A DNA stretch of 64,000 bases from Clostridium fermenticellae. Its GTDB lineage: Bacteria; Bacillota; Clostridia; Clostridiales; Clostridiaceae. Positions 57,552 through 64,000 of the stretch are shown here, in pieces (the stretch's first letter is position 1; each line of letters opens with the position of its first letter). The stretch covers positions 2,066,183 to 2,130,182 of the forward strand of contig NZ_CP032416.1 in the NCBI RefSeq assembly GCF_003600355.1, in the 5' to 3' direction. The notes under the pieces were generated by a model, which worked only from the letters and a program-made list of their open reading frames with translations, ran no database searches and had not been told where the DNA came from. The translations under genes and the position numbers were made by a program.

Positions 57552-57761
57552 TTAATGTTGCTTATTCATATATTCTTTTTTTGTTTTATCAATTGTTTTT
57601 CCCCCAATTCCAATATTTTCATCAGGCAATTCTTTAATCGTAGTAAGGAAAAATTCACTTGGAATATGCATTATTTCTGATGAAACTTCTGTTAATTTTC
57701 TAATTAATTCTTCTTTTTGTTCTTTAGTTAATTTTCCACCTTCTAATGTTATATATGGCAT
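57552..57761 (-). CDS. 4-oxalocrotonate tautomerase family protein
   Basis: 69 residues. The catalytic N-terminal proline follows the initiator Met (MPYITLEGGKLTKEQKEELI), and the mid-region SEIMHIPSEFFLTTIKELPD, then NIGIGGKT, matches 4-OT. Such small hexameric enzymes tautomerise or isomerise keto-enol compounds; the native substrate here is unknown. Confidence 0.88.
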   Translation of the reverse strand: MPYITLEGGKLTKEQKEELIRKLTEVSSEIMHIPSEFFLTTIKELPDENIGIGGKTIDKTKKEYMNKQH

Positions 57762-57853
57762 TTACATCACTCCTAAGTATATTAAATTTTATTATTAAAA
57801 TAACTTCATTATATCACCTAACAGATAAATTGAAATTTATAGAAGTGTTCTGT

Positions 57854-58369
57854 TCATATTTTTTCAAATCTAAAGAAATAATCACCTTCGCTAGCTGGCA
57901 TTCCACCTACAGTCTCTGGAATATTTGGATCTCGGTGGAGTGGATTATAAAACTCAACAATGTGAAAACCACGTTTATTGACATAGAAATGAATGTTTCT
58001 TTTTTCAAAATACGGTGTACATGTTTCCCATACCTTTGTTTCAGGGTGCAAATTTTCTATTGCCTTCCAAAGTGCCTGTCCAACGCCAGTTCCTTGACAA
58101 CCAACTTTAACAAAAAGAAAATCCAAATGATTATGATATGTTTCGTTATCAACAGTTATGACTGTTCCACCGGAAACCTCACCGTTAACAATTGCCTGAT
58201 ACGCTTCAGCACCATTGGCATTGAGTGAATCATCTATGTCCTTTTCTGGTAAAATTAATTCATCGGATGGCCCGCATTCCGTTTCGTATCCATATTGAAA
58301 TGCCTCTTGCATGTCTCGCTTAAACATTGCAATGTTTTCTGCTTTAAGTGGAACCAATGTAAGTTTCAT
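57854..58369 (-). CDS. GNAT family N-acetyltransferase
   Basis: 171 residues from ATG 58369 (GAGGTG lies 6 bases upstream; the GTG at 58378 is part of that site). The acetyl-CoA loop is LDFLFVKVGCQGTGVGQALW, with YFEKRNIHFYVNKRGFHIVE in motif B. Substrate unknown. It is one of a row of small genes sharing an upstream repeat. Confidence 0.85.
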   Translation of the reverse strand: MKLTLVPLKAENIAMFKRDMQEAFQYGYETECGPSDELILPEKDIDDSLNANGAEAYQAIVNGEVSGGTVITVDNETYHNHLDFLFVKVGCQGTGVGQALWKAIENLHPETKVWETCTPYFEKRNIHFYVNKRGFHIVEFYNPLHRDPNIPETVGGMPASEGDYFFRFEKI

Positions 58370-58476
58370 ATTCATCACCTCATAAAGTACTATTTATGCT
58401 ACTTAACCTTAAATTGGAATTTGTTTATTTGATTATAATAATTAAACTATAGACTAACAATAGATATTTTTACATA

Positions 58477-59469
58477 TTATTCTAAAATAATTTGTTCTAT
58501 TTGCTTAGTTAAACTTCTTAGAATTTCATAGAGTTCCGCTTTTGTAGTTAGATAGTCTTTTCCAAAGGCTTTATTTGTTAATCCTTTTAGTATATCATCT
58601 GAAATGATCTCAGTCTCTCTTATATACTGACCCAAACCATAATGAGCGAGACAGTTACGAAATTTTCTATCAAATAAACAGTCATCTATATAAAAATCAG
58701 TATTCTTTTGAGTATTCACCTCTTTAATGAAATCACAAAGATAATAATACTGTAAATATGCATATTTAAATTTTTGAGGAATCTCATCTATAAAATAATT
58801 TTCAATAAACTCTATTGCATAATTAATACTGCAAAGTATAGAGAAAAGCAGAAATCCAAAATCGTCGTTCATCTTAAGCGGTGAGTTTCTATAAAAATGG
58901 TAATCTTTGTATTTAACAATAATATTATCATTATATCTATATATGGGAAACTCCTTACAACCCAAATAAGCTGATAACTTTCCAGCAACTATACTCATAT
59001 CTCTTATCCATGGCCCCACACCTTCATTGCCTAATAATTTTATAGGAGTATACATTGAACATAAAATTGTATTACCACAAAACTCACCATTACACAAATC
59101 AGTACCTACATTGTAATATCCAAAAATCTTTTCACGTAAGCTACGTATGTTATAAAAGTAATTTTCACTTTCTGTGAACCTTTTAAAAAGCAGAGTAGCA
59201 TAATCTTTATAACTTTTTTCAAAAAGCTTGTGGCCCTGTCTTAATTGCGTATAAAATACTTTCTCAGTTGGATTAAAGCAAGGAGAATTTAATCCAACTT
59301 TTTTGCACCACTGTTCTGCACCTTCTGTAAAAAGTCCGATATAAGGTAGGCTCATACAAATATAATTACTACTAATATTTTGAGCATTTTTTGAAATATC
59401 AGTTAATGTATATAAAAACCTTGCGTCTGCTTGAATTAATTCATAAGCAGTTTTCTGTACTTTATTCAA
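58477..59469 (-). CDS. HEPN-like protein with RNxxxH motif
   Basis: 330 residues from a TTG start at 59469 (AAGGAG 8 bases upstream). Mostly helical; residues 271-276 read RNCLAH within FDRKFRNCLAHYGLGQYIRE, the RNxxxH signature of HEPN ribonucleases. Many Cys and Tyr residues; no other domain recognised. HEPN RNases act in toxin-antitoxin and abortive-infection systems. No adjacent antitoxin was found; the neighbours are a GNAT and an EEP-family protein. Confidence 0.6.
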   Translation of the reverse strand: MNKVQKTAYELIQADARFLYTLTDISKNAQNISSNYICMSLPYIGLFTEGAEQWCKKVGLNSPCFNPTEKVFYTQLRQGHKLFEKSYKDYATLLFKRFTESENYFYNIRSLREKIFGYYNVGTDLCNGEFCGNTILCSMYTPIKLLGNEGVGPWIRDMSIVAGKLSAYLGCKEFPIYRYNDNIIVKYKDYHFYRNSPLKMNDDFGFLLFSILCSINYAIEFIENYFIDEIPQKFKYAYLQYYYLCDFIKEVNTQKNTDFYIDDCLFDRKFRNCLAHYGLGQYIRETEIISDDILKGLTNKAFGKDYLTTKAELYEILRSLTKQIEQIILE

Positions 59470-59587
59470 ATCATTTCTCCTTTCATTTCTCCTATAAACA
59501 AATTACTATTTACATTACTCAGCCTTAAATTGGAAGTTGACAATCACTTCTTCTCAAAAGTTTAATGAAAATATATGTCAGAATCAA

Positions 59588-60340
59588 TTATTCACATGTT
59601 ATCTCTGCAATTAGTATAGCATGATCTGGATTTCCTGAATCATCACCTTTATATTTATCTTCGTCTTTGCATCCTTTATACTCTTCGTTGCTTAAGAAGT
59701 CCCATAAATAGTCTATCTTGTCTATTGTCACACCTTTAGTAATAACAAAATCAATAGGTCCTTTAGTATCATCTTCAAAGACAAAACTCCACTTTGTTAG
59801 GGATGTCCAATCATTATAATTCATTTTAAATTTAGGTCCATCTATTTTATAATTTTGTGGTAGTGACCAGTTTTTATCTTTACTTGCCCACGTATACCAA
59901 ACATTAAGATCACCTAACACAACAACATTTTCAGCATCAAGACTGCCTAAATATGTACTCAGTTGATTAAGTTGAGCTTTTTTATTATCAATTCTAATAC
60001 GAATTCCTATAATGGTTAAAAGCATTCCTTTGTATTCAATATCAATTTGAAGGAAATTAGCAGATAGTTGTTGAATAGGTAATTCCTTAATTGCAATTAT
60101 TCTTATTTCTTTTCTTATTGCAATAAGAACTTCATTTCCTTCCGGATTAGTGCTCGTGAAAATATTATATTCGAATAATTTGTATGCAAAATCATCTAAC
60201 CAATTAAGAGTCTTGCTAAATTCAGTAATTATAGCAACCTCTGGCTTTAATTCATTTATCTCGTCACCAACCCACACTGGAATAGAACCTTGTGCATTCC
60301 AATTAGATCTTTGATTAATATTCCACTCAATAATTTTCAT
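59588..60340 (-). CDS. endonuclease/exonuclease/phosphatase (EEP) family protein
   Basis: 250 residues from ATG 60340 (GAGGTGAC lies 8 bases upstream; an upstream in-frame start at 60376 is less likely). EEP signature residues are in order: Asn in IEWNIN, Glu in VAIITEFSK, Asp-Leu-Asn in VVLGDLNVWY, Asp in GPIDFVIT and His in NPDHAILIAE. The family hydrolyses phosphodiesters in nucleic acids or lipids. Context suggests a defence or modification role, unproven. Confidence 0.85.
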   Translation of the reverse strand: MKIIEWNINQRSNWNAQGSIPVWVGDEINELKPEVAIITEFSKTLNWLDDFAYKLFEYNIFTSTNPEGNEVLIAIRKEIRIIAIKELPIQQLSANFLQIDIEYKGMLLTIIGIRIRIDNKKAQLNQLSTYLGSLDAENVVVLGDLNVWYTWASKDKNWSLPQNYKIDGPKFKMNYNDWTSLTKWSFVFEDDTKGPIDFVITKGVTIDKIDYLWDFLSNEEYKGCKDEDKYKGDDSGNPDHAILIAEITCE

Positions 60341-60518
60341 AACTGTTGTCACCTCATCAAATTCTGATTTGTACATTTCATTGTTTATAAATTTTCTTCA
60401 TAATTTAATACTAATCAACTCGATAAATTACTATTTGTATGATCATTCTTATATACTAGATCAGTCTCTATCACCATAATAGCACCATTTTATACAAAAA
60501 TGAATCAAAAAGTATAAA

Positions 60519-61438
60519 TTATCCATCACCCCATCCAAGCAGCTTCCTCTCAAGCTCCTTAAAATCATACTGCCTACACTTTTCCCTATGTTCAGTATTC
60601 CTGGACTCCCATATACTCTTATACCTCTTAACATCATTGGCAGTCTTCAAACCTTTCTTTCTCCAGCTCTGCAGTATTCTATCCACGTAGTTTATATTCC
60701 TGGCATTGTACTTTAAAGCCTCCTCAACCGCAAGGATAATCACATCACAGTCTATAACACCGCTCCACATGCGTAGTTTATCCCTCTCAGCTTCCCCTGC
60801 AGAGTGTATGTTCTCCTCAAAAAATGCTAGCACAGTACTGTAGGTGTTAAAAGCTGTCTCTTCACCTGCACTCTTATTACTCCTTACTTCCTGCTTATTA
60901 TTTATTATTTTTTGCTTATTACTTCCTTACTTACAAGCTCCTTGTAAACCCCTTCCAGGGGGCTTGTAAGGGGCTCTTTTAAATCCTTAACAGCTTCATT
61001 TTCAGAATCAGCAGGATCCTTTATTTCTATTCCCTCAAAAATACTTTCAATATCCAGTTCTTCATTAAGACACCGTTTATAAAATAGTGAAACAAATTCT
61101 TTGTTTTTAACATTTTTAAGTTCTCTATTGACACATTTTACAGCATTTAAATTATTGGGTTTATTGTATTTAGTCCAGTTTAGAATCATTATTTCTTTTG
61201 TTTCATCCAGGTAAAATATCTTTTTATATTCCTGAAATCTGAGAAGCAGTTTGTCCACTGTTTCTCTATTGTAACCAGTTTGGGTTTCTATAATTCGCTT
61301 AGGGAGCTCATAAATACCACACTGGGTAGTGTTTGAGTTAGTCATCAAGTATATGTAAAAGAATTTTTCCTCGGGAGTTAAATCTAAAACAAATCCGTCA
61401 TTCCAGAAATCAGTATGGAGCTGCCTGTACTTAGCCAT
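60519..61438 (-). pseudogene. phage replisome organiser/DnaD-like protein, frameshifted
   Basis: ATG 61438 begins MAKYRQLHTDFWNDGFVLDL with LTPEEKFFYIYLMTNS, the N-terminal winged-helix domain of phage replication organisers. TAA at 60905-60907 ends it after SKK. A run of six A residues (60908-60913 on the minus strand) immediately precedes the stop; a -1 shift there continues as IINNKQEVRSNKSAGEETAF into a DnaD-type C-terminal domain (FFEENIHSAGEAERD ... NINYVDRILQSWRKKGLKTA) ending at 60519. Either a one-base indel or programmed slippage. The parts are required together for helicase loading. Confidence 0.8.
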
Positions 61439-61472
61439 TATAATAACCTCCTAAAAATTAATAATGCCCCTT

Positions 61473-61685
61473 CTACCCATTAAATTTGTATTTGGCTGTA
61501 TTGTTTTCAATCCAGTTAATCAATTCATCTTTAATTATTATTGTCCTCCTGGATTTAAGCATAATTATAGTAAAGTTTTCCCTGTAAATAATTTCGTTAG
61601 CAGTACTTCTTTCTATCCTAAGTACCTGTGCCATTTCTTTTACAGTTATAAGCGGTGGAAGTTCATTGAGCCTTTCTTTAATCAT
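61473..61685 (-). CDS. excisionase-like helix-turn-helix protein
   Basis: 70 residues with the excisionase/MerR-type motif PPLITVKEMAQVLRIERSTA followed by NEIIYRENF and a basic wing (MLKSRRTIIIKDELINWIEN). Such proteins bind DNA near attachment sites or regulate early genes. AGGGGG... lies upstream of the start at 61685. Confidence 0.8.
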   Translation of the reverse strand: MIKERLNELPPLITVKEMAQVLRIERSTANEIIYRENFTIIMLKSRRTIIIKDELINWIENNTAKYKFNG

Positions 61686-61720
61686 ATAGATCCCCCCATA
61701 TTATAAGATAAAAGTAACTA

Positions 61721-61912
61721 TCACAAAAAAATGTCCTCTATCGTAGTATTAAAAAATCTAGCAAGTTTGCCGGCCTCTCCAATAGTGAAATTCCTGCTTC
61801 CTATTTCTTTACGGCTGTATGCAGATATACTCATGTGCAGCATATATGCAAGTTCCCTTTCAGTTACATTATTTTTAATTCTAAGAGACTTAAGTTTATA
61901 ATTTACCCCCAT
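61721..61912 (-). CDS. small XRE-type (Cro-like) regulator
   Basis: 63 residues from ATG 61912 (AGGTG lies 6 bases upstream). The helix-turn-helix is NNVTERELAYMLHMSISAYS followed by RKEIGSRNFTIGEAGKLARF. It is part of the phage-type regulatory group at the right end of the element. Confidence 0.82.
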   Translation of the reverse strand: MGVNYKLKSLRIKNNVTERELAYMLHMSISAYSRKEIGSRNFTIGEAGKLARFFNTTIEDIFL

Positions 61913-62084
61913 ACTCATCACCTAAAAATTATTAAACACTATTTTAATGTGATTATGTCGAGTGACATAATATAACATTATTTCTATATTTATGATTTCA
62001 TTGTAAGATATTTCTGTATTATTTTCGATATTCTGACTAAAAACATTTCATCTGTCACATATAAACTATAAAGAAACATACCTA

Positions 62085-62300
62085 TCAAAATCTCTCACCT
62101 AAATGTCCTAAAAACCATTCATCAACTTTATTTCTTATGATAAGTGCTTTCCTGCCGCAGAAAACCACAGGGAAATCTCTACAGTGTATTAACTCATATG
62201 CTTTGTTATGACCTATACAGTATTCCTCCATAAACTGGGATACTGTCATCACTTTTTTCTTATCATGTCTCATCATGTCGGCTGTTTTATACTCTTCCAT
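62085..62300 (-). CDS. excisionase/HTH_17-type DNA-binding protein
   Basis: 71 residues from ATG 62300 (GGAGGG lies 7 bases upstream). VMTVSQFMEEYCIGHNKAYE forms the helix-turn-helix; HCRDFPVVFCGRKALIIRNK is the wing. It is similar in layout to the product at 61473-61685. Possibly the element's excisionase, though no integrase is present. Confidence 0.75.
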   Translation of the reverse strand: MEEYKTADMMRHDKKKVMTVSQFMEEYCIGHNKAYELIHCRDFPVVFCGRKALIIRNKVDEWFLGHLGERF

Positions 62301-62326
62301 TTCAATCCCTCCAGCCATAATAAATA

Positions 62327-62515
62327 TTATTTAAAGAACAGTTCCTTCACATCTTCCCCTAAAAGTTCTGCAATCCTTTTCATCAGATCTCTCCTAGGTT
62401 CAACTTCGCCTTTTTCTATTTTTCCTAAATACTGAGGTGTTATACCAAGTTGTTTTGAAAGTATTACCTGCTTTATACCCTTTTCAACCCTTTTAGCCTT
62501 TAATTTGTACAACAT
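62327..62515 (-). CDS. Cro-like XRE regulator
   Basis: 62 residues: KAKRVEKGIKQVILSKQLGI, TPQYLGKIEKGEVEPRRDLM. It is transcribed divergently from the repressor at 62679, the classical CI/Cro arrangement of a lysogeny switch. The 163-base gap holds both promoters. Confidence 0.85.
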   Translation of the reverse strand: MLYKLKAKRVEKGIKQVILSKQLGITPQYLGKIEKGEVEPRRDLMKRIAELLGEDVKELFFK

Positions 62516-62627
62516 ATAATCATCCGCTCCCCCTTTTAATGATAATATCTTTTTACTAATTTATTGATTTTAAAATTTAATTCTATCACTACTTTGATGA
62601 TTGACAATAATTTTATGAATAACTTAT

Positions 62628-62656
62628 TTACAAATTTAATGATTTTATGATATACT
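62628..62656 (+). promoter_or_regulatory. promoter of the element repressor
   Basis: TTACAA (62628-62633), 17-base spacer, TATACT (62651-62656), 22 bases before ATG 62679; AGGAGG lies between. Confidence 0.75.
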
Positions 62657-62678
62657 ATGTTCATAGGAGGATTATAAA

Positions 62679-63479
62679 ATGGAATTTAAAGATAGACTTA
62701 AACAGCTCCGTGAGTCTAAAGGTTTAACTCAAAAGGAACTAGCAGATGAATTAAATAAACTCAATACAGACTTAAGTAGTAATTCTAAAATATATACACA
62801 GACTATATCTTACTGGGAGAACGGCAGGGACCCATCAATTAGAATGCTTATAAAAATAGCACAGTATTTTGACGTTCCAACAGATTATTTGCTTGGTAAA
62901 ACTGACTCTGTAAGTATAGATGAAATTAACTTTGAATATTTTTCTAAATATCTTTCAAAGCAAAACATTGAAAAGCTTATAAAAAATTACCCTGACAATA
63001 TGAAAAAGGCAGTGTATTTTTTGCTATCAAATTATACTTCTGATATTTTCACAAATTTTAATAATGAAAAAAAGCAGTATGAAATAAACCTGGATTTTCT
63101 GTATCTCATAACTAAAGCTGTAGATATACTGAAAAGTTTTTATGATGAAATGGAGAATAAAGTTTTATGCTATAACACAGAAAGTTCCCTTCAGAACGTT
63201 AAATACATAGATTCTATATCCATGGATACACTTAAAGATATAAATAAACTTAAAGCTCTTACAAAAATAGGTCTTGATTCAATAGTGGATAAACTTGAAG
63301 ATCTCGTTTTGTTATGCAATGACCCATCTACTCTAAAACTTAAAGATGAAATTTTAGAGTATACAAGTACAAATGACCTTAATAAAAACTATTTTTCAAA
63401 ACACTTAAAGAAAGCTTTTACAGATTTAGTTAATGATGTACTAAATACATCAAAATACGCAGGTGACAATCACAAATAA
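62679..63479 (+). CDS. XRE-family repressor (CI-like)
   Basis: 266 residues. The N-terminal helix-turn-helix is LKQLRESKGLTQKELADELN ... YTQTISYWENGRDPSIRML, followed by VPTDYLLGKTD. The C-terminal ~190 residues are helical and not the usual S24 peptidase, so induction would not follow the LexA-type self-cleavage route. It ends 14 bases before the right attachment repeat, where an integrase gene would normally be expected. Confidence 0.88.
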   Translation: MEFKDRLKQLRESKGLTQKELADELNKLNTDLSSNSKIYTQTISYWENGRDPSIRMLIKIAQYFDVPTDYLLGKTDSVSIDEINFEYFSKYLSKQNIEKLIKNYPDNMKKAVYFLLSNYTSDIFTNFNNEKKQYEINLDFLYLITKAVDILKSFYDEMENKVLCYNTESSLQNVKYIDSISMDTLKDINKLKALTKIGLDSIVDKLEDLVLLCNDPSTLKLKDEILEYTSTNDLNKNYFSKHLKKAFTDLVNDVLNTSKYAGDNHK

Positions 63480-63493
63480 TTCTCTATTACATG

Positions 63494-63566
63494 TGGTTGT
63501 AGGTTCGAGACCTACTACCCCTGCCAGATATCAATGCTTTCACGATTTCGTGAAAGCATTTTTTAT
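63494..63566. repeat. attachment-site direct repeat, right copy (att)
   Basis: 73 bases identical to 32688-32760; only the 3' part of tRNA-Trp plus the terminator hairpin is present, so it is not a second tRNA gene. It also serves as a transcription end for the repressor gene. Confidence 0.95.
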
Positions 63567-63641
63567 TACCCATATAAAGATATTCCAACTCAGTAAATAA
63601 GTTGGAATATCTAAATATATTATTTATAAAATATACTATAA

Positions 63642-64000
63642 TTAATTACAGCTCTCTACTGCTAAAGCAGTGAGTGTTGCATTCGTTATAGTTACTCCAG
63701 CATCAGCTGTTATTGTAGTTGGTGCTAACTCTACTGAATAGGTACAGCATTTCTGACAGCACCCAACATCACATAGTTGAAAACTAAAGGATGTGGATTC
63801 AACAACCCCAACAGCAAGTGAAAAAGTAAATGTTGATCCTATTTGCTGTGGTGTTCCTCCATCACAAGATTTAAATACATTGAAATTTAATGTAACAGCT
63901 GCTGCAACTGGAATATTAATTTGAGAAGTAAAAACCAAACGTGTCTGAGGAGTACATAAATTAGCCATATCTAAAGTAGTACTAACTACTGGTATAGGTG
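63642..64000 (-). CDS. DUF4489 protein (5' end outside window)
   Basis: The frame is open from the right window edge (PIPVVSTTLD precedes MANLCTPQTRLVFTSQINIP) to the stop at 63642, so the true start is probably outside; at least 118 residues. Beta-rich with a cysteine cluster QLCDVGCCQKCCTYSVELAP. DUF4489 proteins are clostridial and often associated with spore surfaces. It lies outside the integrated element. Confidence 0.75.
   Translation of the reverse strand, partial: PIPVVSTTLDMANLCTPQTRLVFTSQINIPVAAAVTLNFNVFKSCDGGTPQQIGSTFTFSLAVGVVESTSFSFQLCDVGCCQKCCTYSVELAPTTITADAGVTITNATLTALAVESCN

Larger units (their letters stand above)
32688..63566. mobile_element. integrated element (genomic island) at tRNA-Trp
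   Basis: About 30.8 kb bounded by a perfect 73-base direct repeat derived from tRNA-Trp. The right end carries phage-like regulators (repressor, Cro-like, excisionase-like) and a DnaD-like replication gene; most of the rest is defence-like or accessory cargo. No capsid, tail, terminase or conjugation genes, and no tyrosine or serine recombinase, could be recognised. It is best seen as a remnant or satellite-like element whose integrase is lost or supplied in trans. Confidence 0.88.

Noticed and set aside
57342-57680. Plus-strand frame across the nitroreductase relic and tautomerase gene
   Set aside because: Antisense to recognisable coding sequence on the minus strand.
63494-63566. Second tRNA-Trp gene
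   Set aside because: Only the 3' part of the tRNA is present; acceptor 5' strand, D-arm and anticodon are missing. It is the att repeat.

Overview
The window looks like chromosome of a low-GC, strictly anaerobic Clostridium (sensu stricto). Support comes from the AT-rich sequence, a crotonase/Hbd/Bcd/Etf butyryl-CoA gene set, the formate-tetrahydrofolate trio fhs-fchA-folD, a hybrid-cluster protein, DUF4489 and DUF1667 proteins, and a yybP-ykoY manganese riboswitch. A carboxylate-fermenting or acetogenic Clostridium is plausible; the species cannot be fixed from the sequence alone.

Core chromosome, 1-32.6 kb. A TauE/DUF1634 membrane pair is followed by a deleted glpT relic whose promoter, operator-like palindrome and leader terminator survive. 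Then come a methionine aminopeptidase and a short-chain acid module on the minus strand: a GntP-type permease, a fused family I CoA-transferase, a sigma-54 activator broken by an in-frame TAG, and crt-hbd-maoC-bcd-etfB-etfA. Well-formed -24/-12 promoters lie before the CoA-transferase and before crt, so this looks like one regulon, possibly for 3-hydroxybutyrate or crotonate. Next are a GNAT enzyme with malQ, hcp, a Ca/Na-exchanger-type transporter behind a Mn2+ riboswitch, a MarR regulator, a 1.64 kb non-coding block of nested inverted repeats, a RusA-like nuclease, a three-gene anaerobic glycerol-3-phosphate dehydrogenase operon with an attenuator leader, fhs-fchA-folD, an amino-acid permease, a cupin regulator and tRNA-Trp(CCA). 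Four copies of a roughly 260 bp palindromic element are scattered through this part.

Integrated element, 32.69-63.57 kb. The 3' end of tRNA-Trp plus its terminator (73 bp) is repeated perfectly at 63494-63566. This bounds a 30.8 kb island with phage-type repressor, Cro-like, excisionase-like and DnaD-like genes at its right end but no recognisable integrase. Its cargo is mainly defence-like: a duplicated HEPN-like protein, a YobI-type P-loop NTPase with an in-frame stop, flanked by inverted repeats, a type I restriction-modification operon carrying Fic and two STAS-like genes, a PBECR-type nuclease followed by a structured and possibly pseudoknotted RNA, and a Thoeris-like cluster. That cluster has four TIR-family proteins (one TIR-SLOG, one TIR, two ThsB-like) and a small membrane protein. 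A clostridial module (sigma factor-YvrJ-DUF1659-DUF2922-amidase) follows, with relic copies of its pieces on the other side of the TIR cluster, then a group of small accessory genes (tautomerase, GNAT, HEPN-like, EEP nuclease) sharing a repeated leader sequence.

Strongest leads: the multi-TIR/SLOG/membrane cluster, the PBECR nuclease with its downstream structured RNA, the palindromic element family and its composite, and three genes each cut by an in-frame stop where glutamine is expected (a loss-of-function pattern, since TAG and TAA both end intact genes here). All family assignments are from reading motifs; no database search was run.
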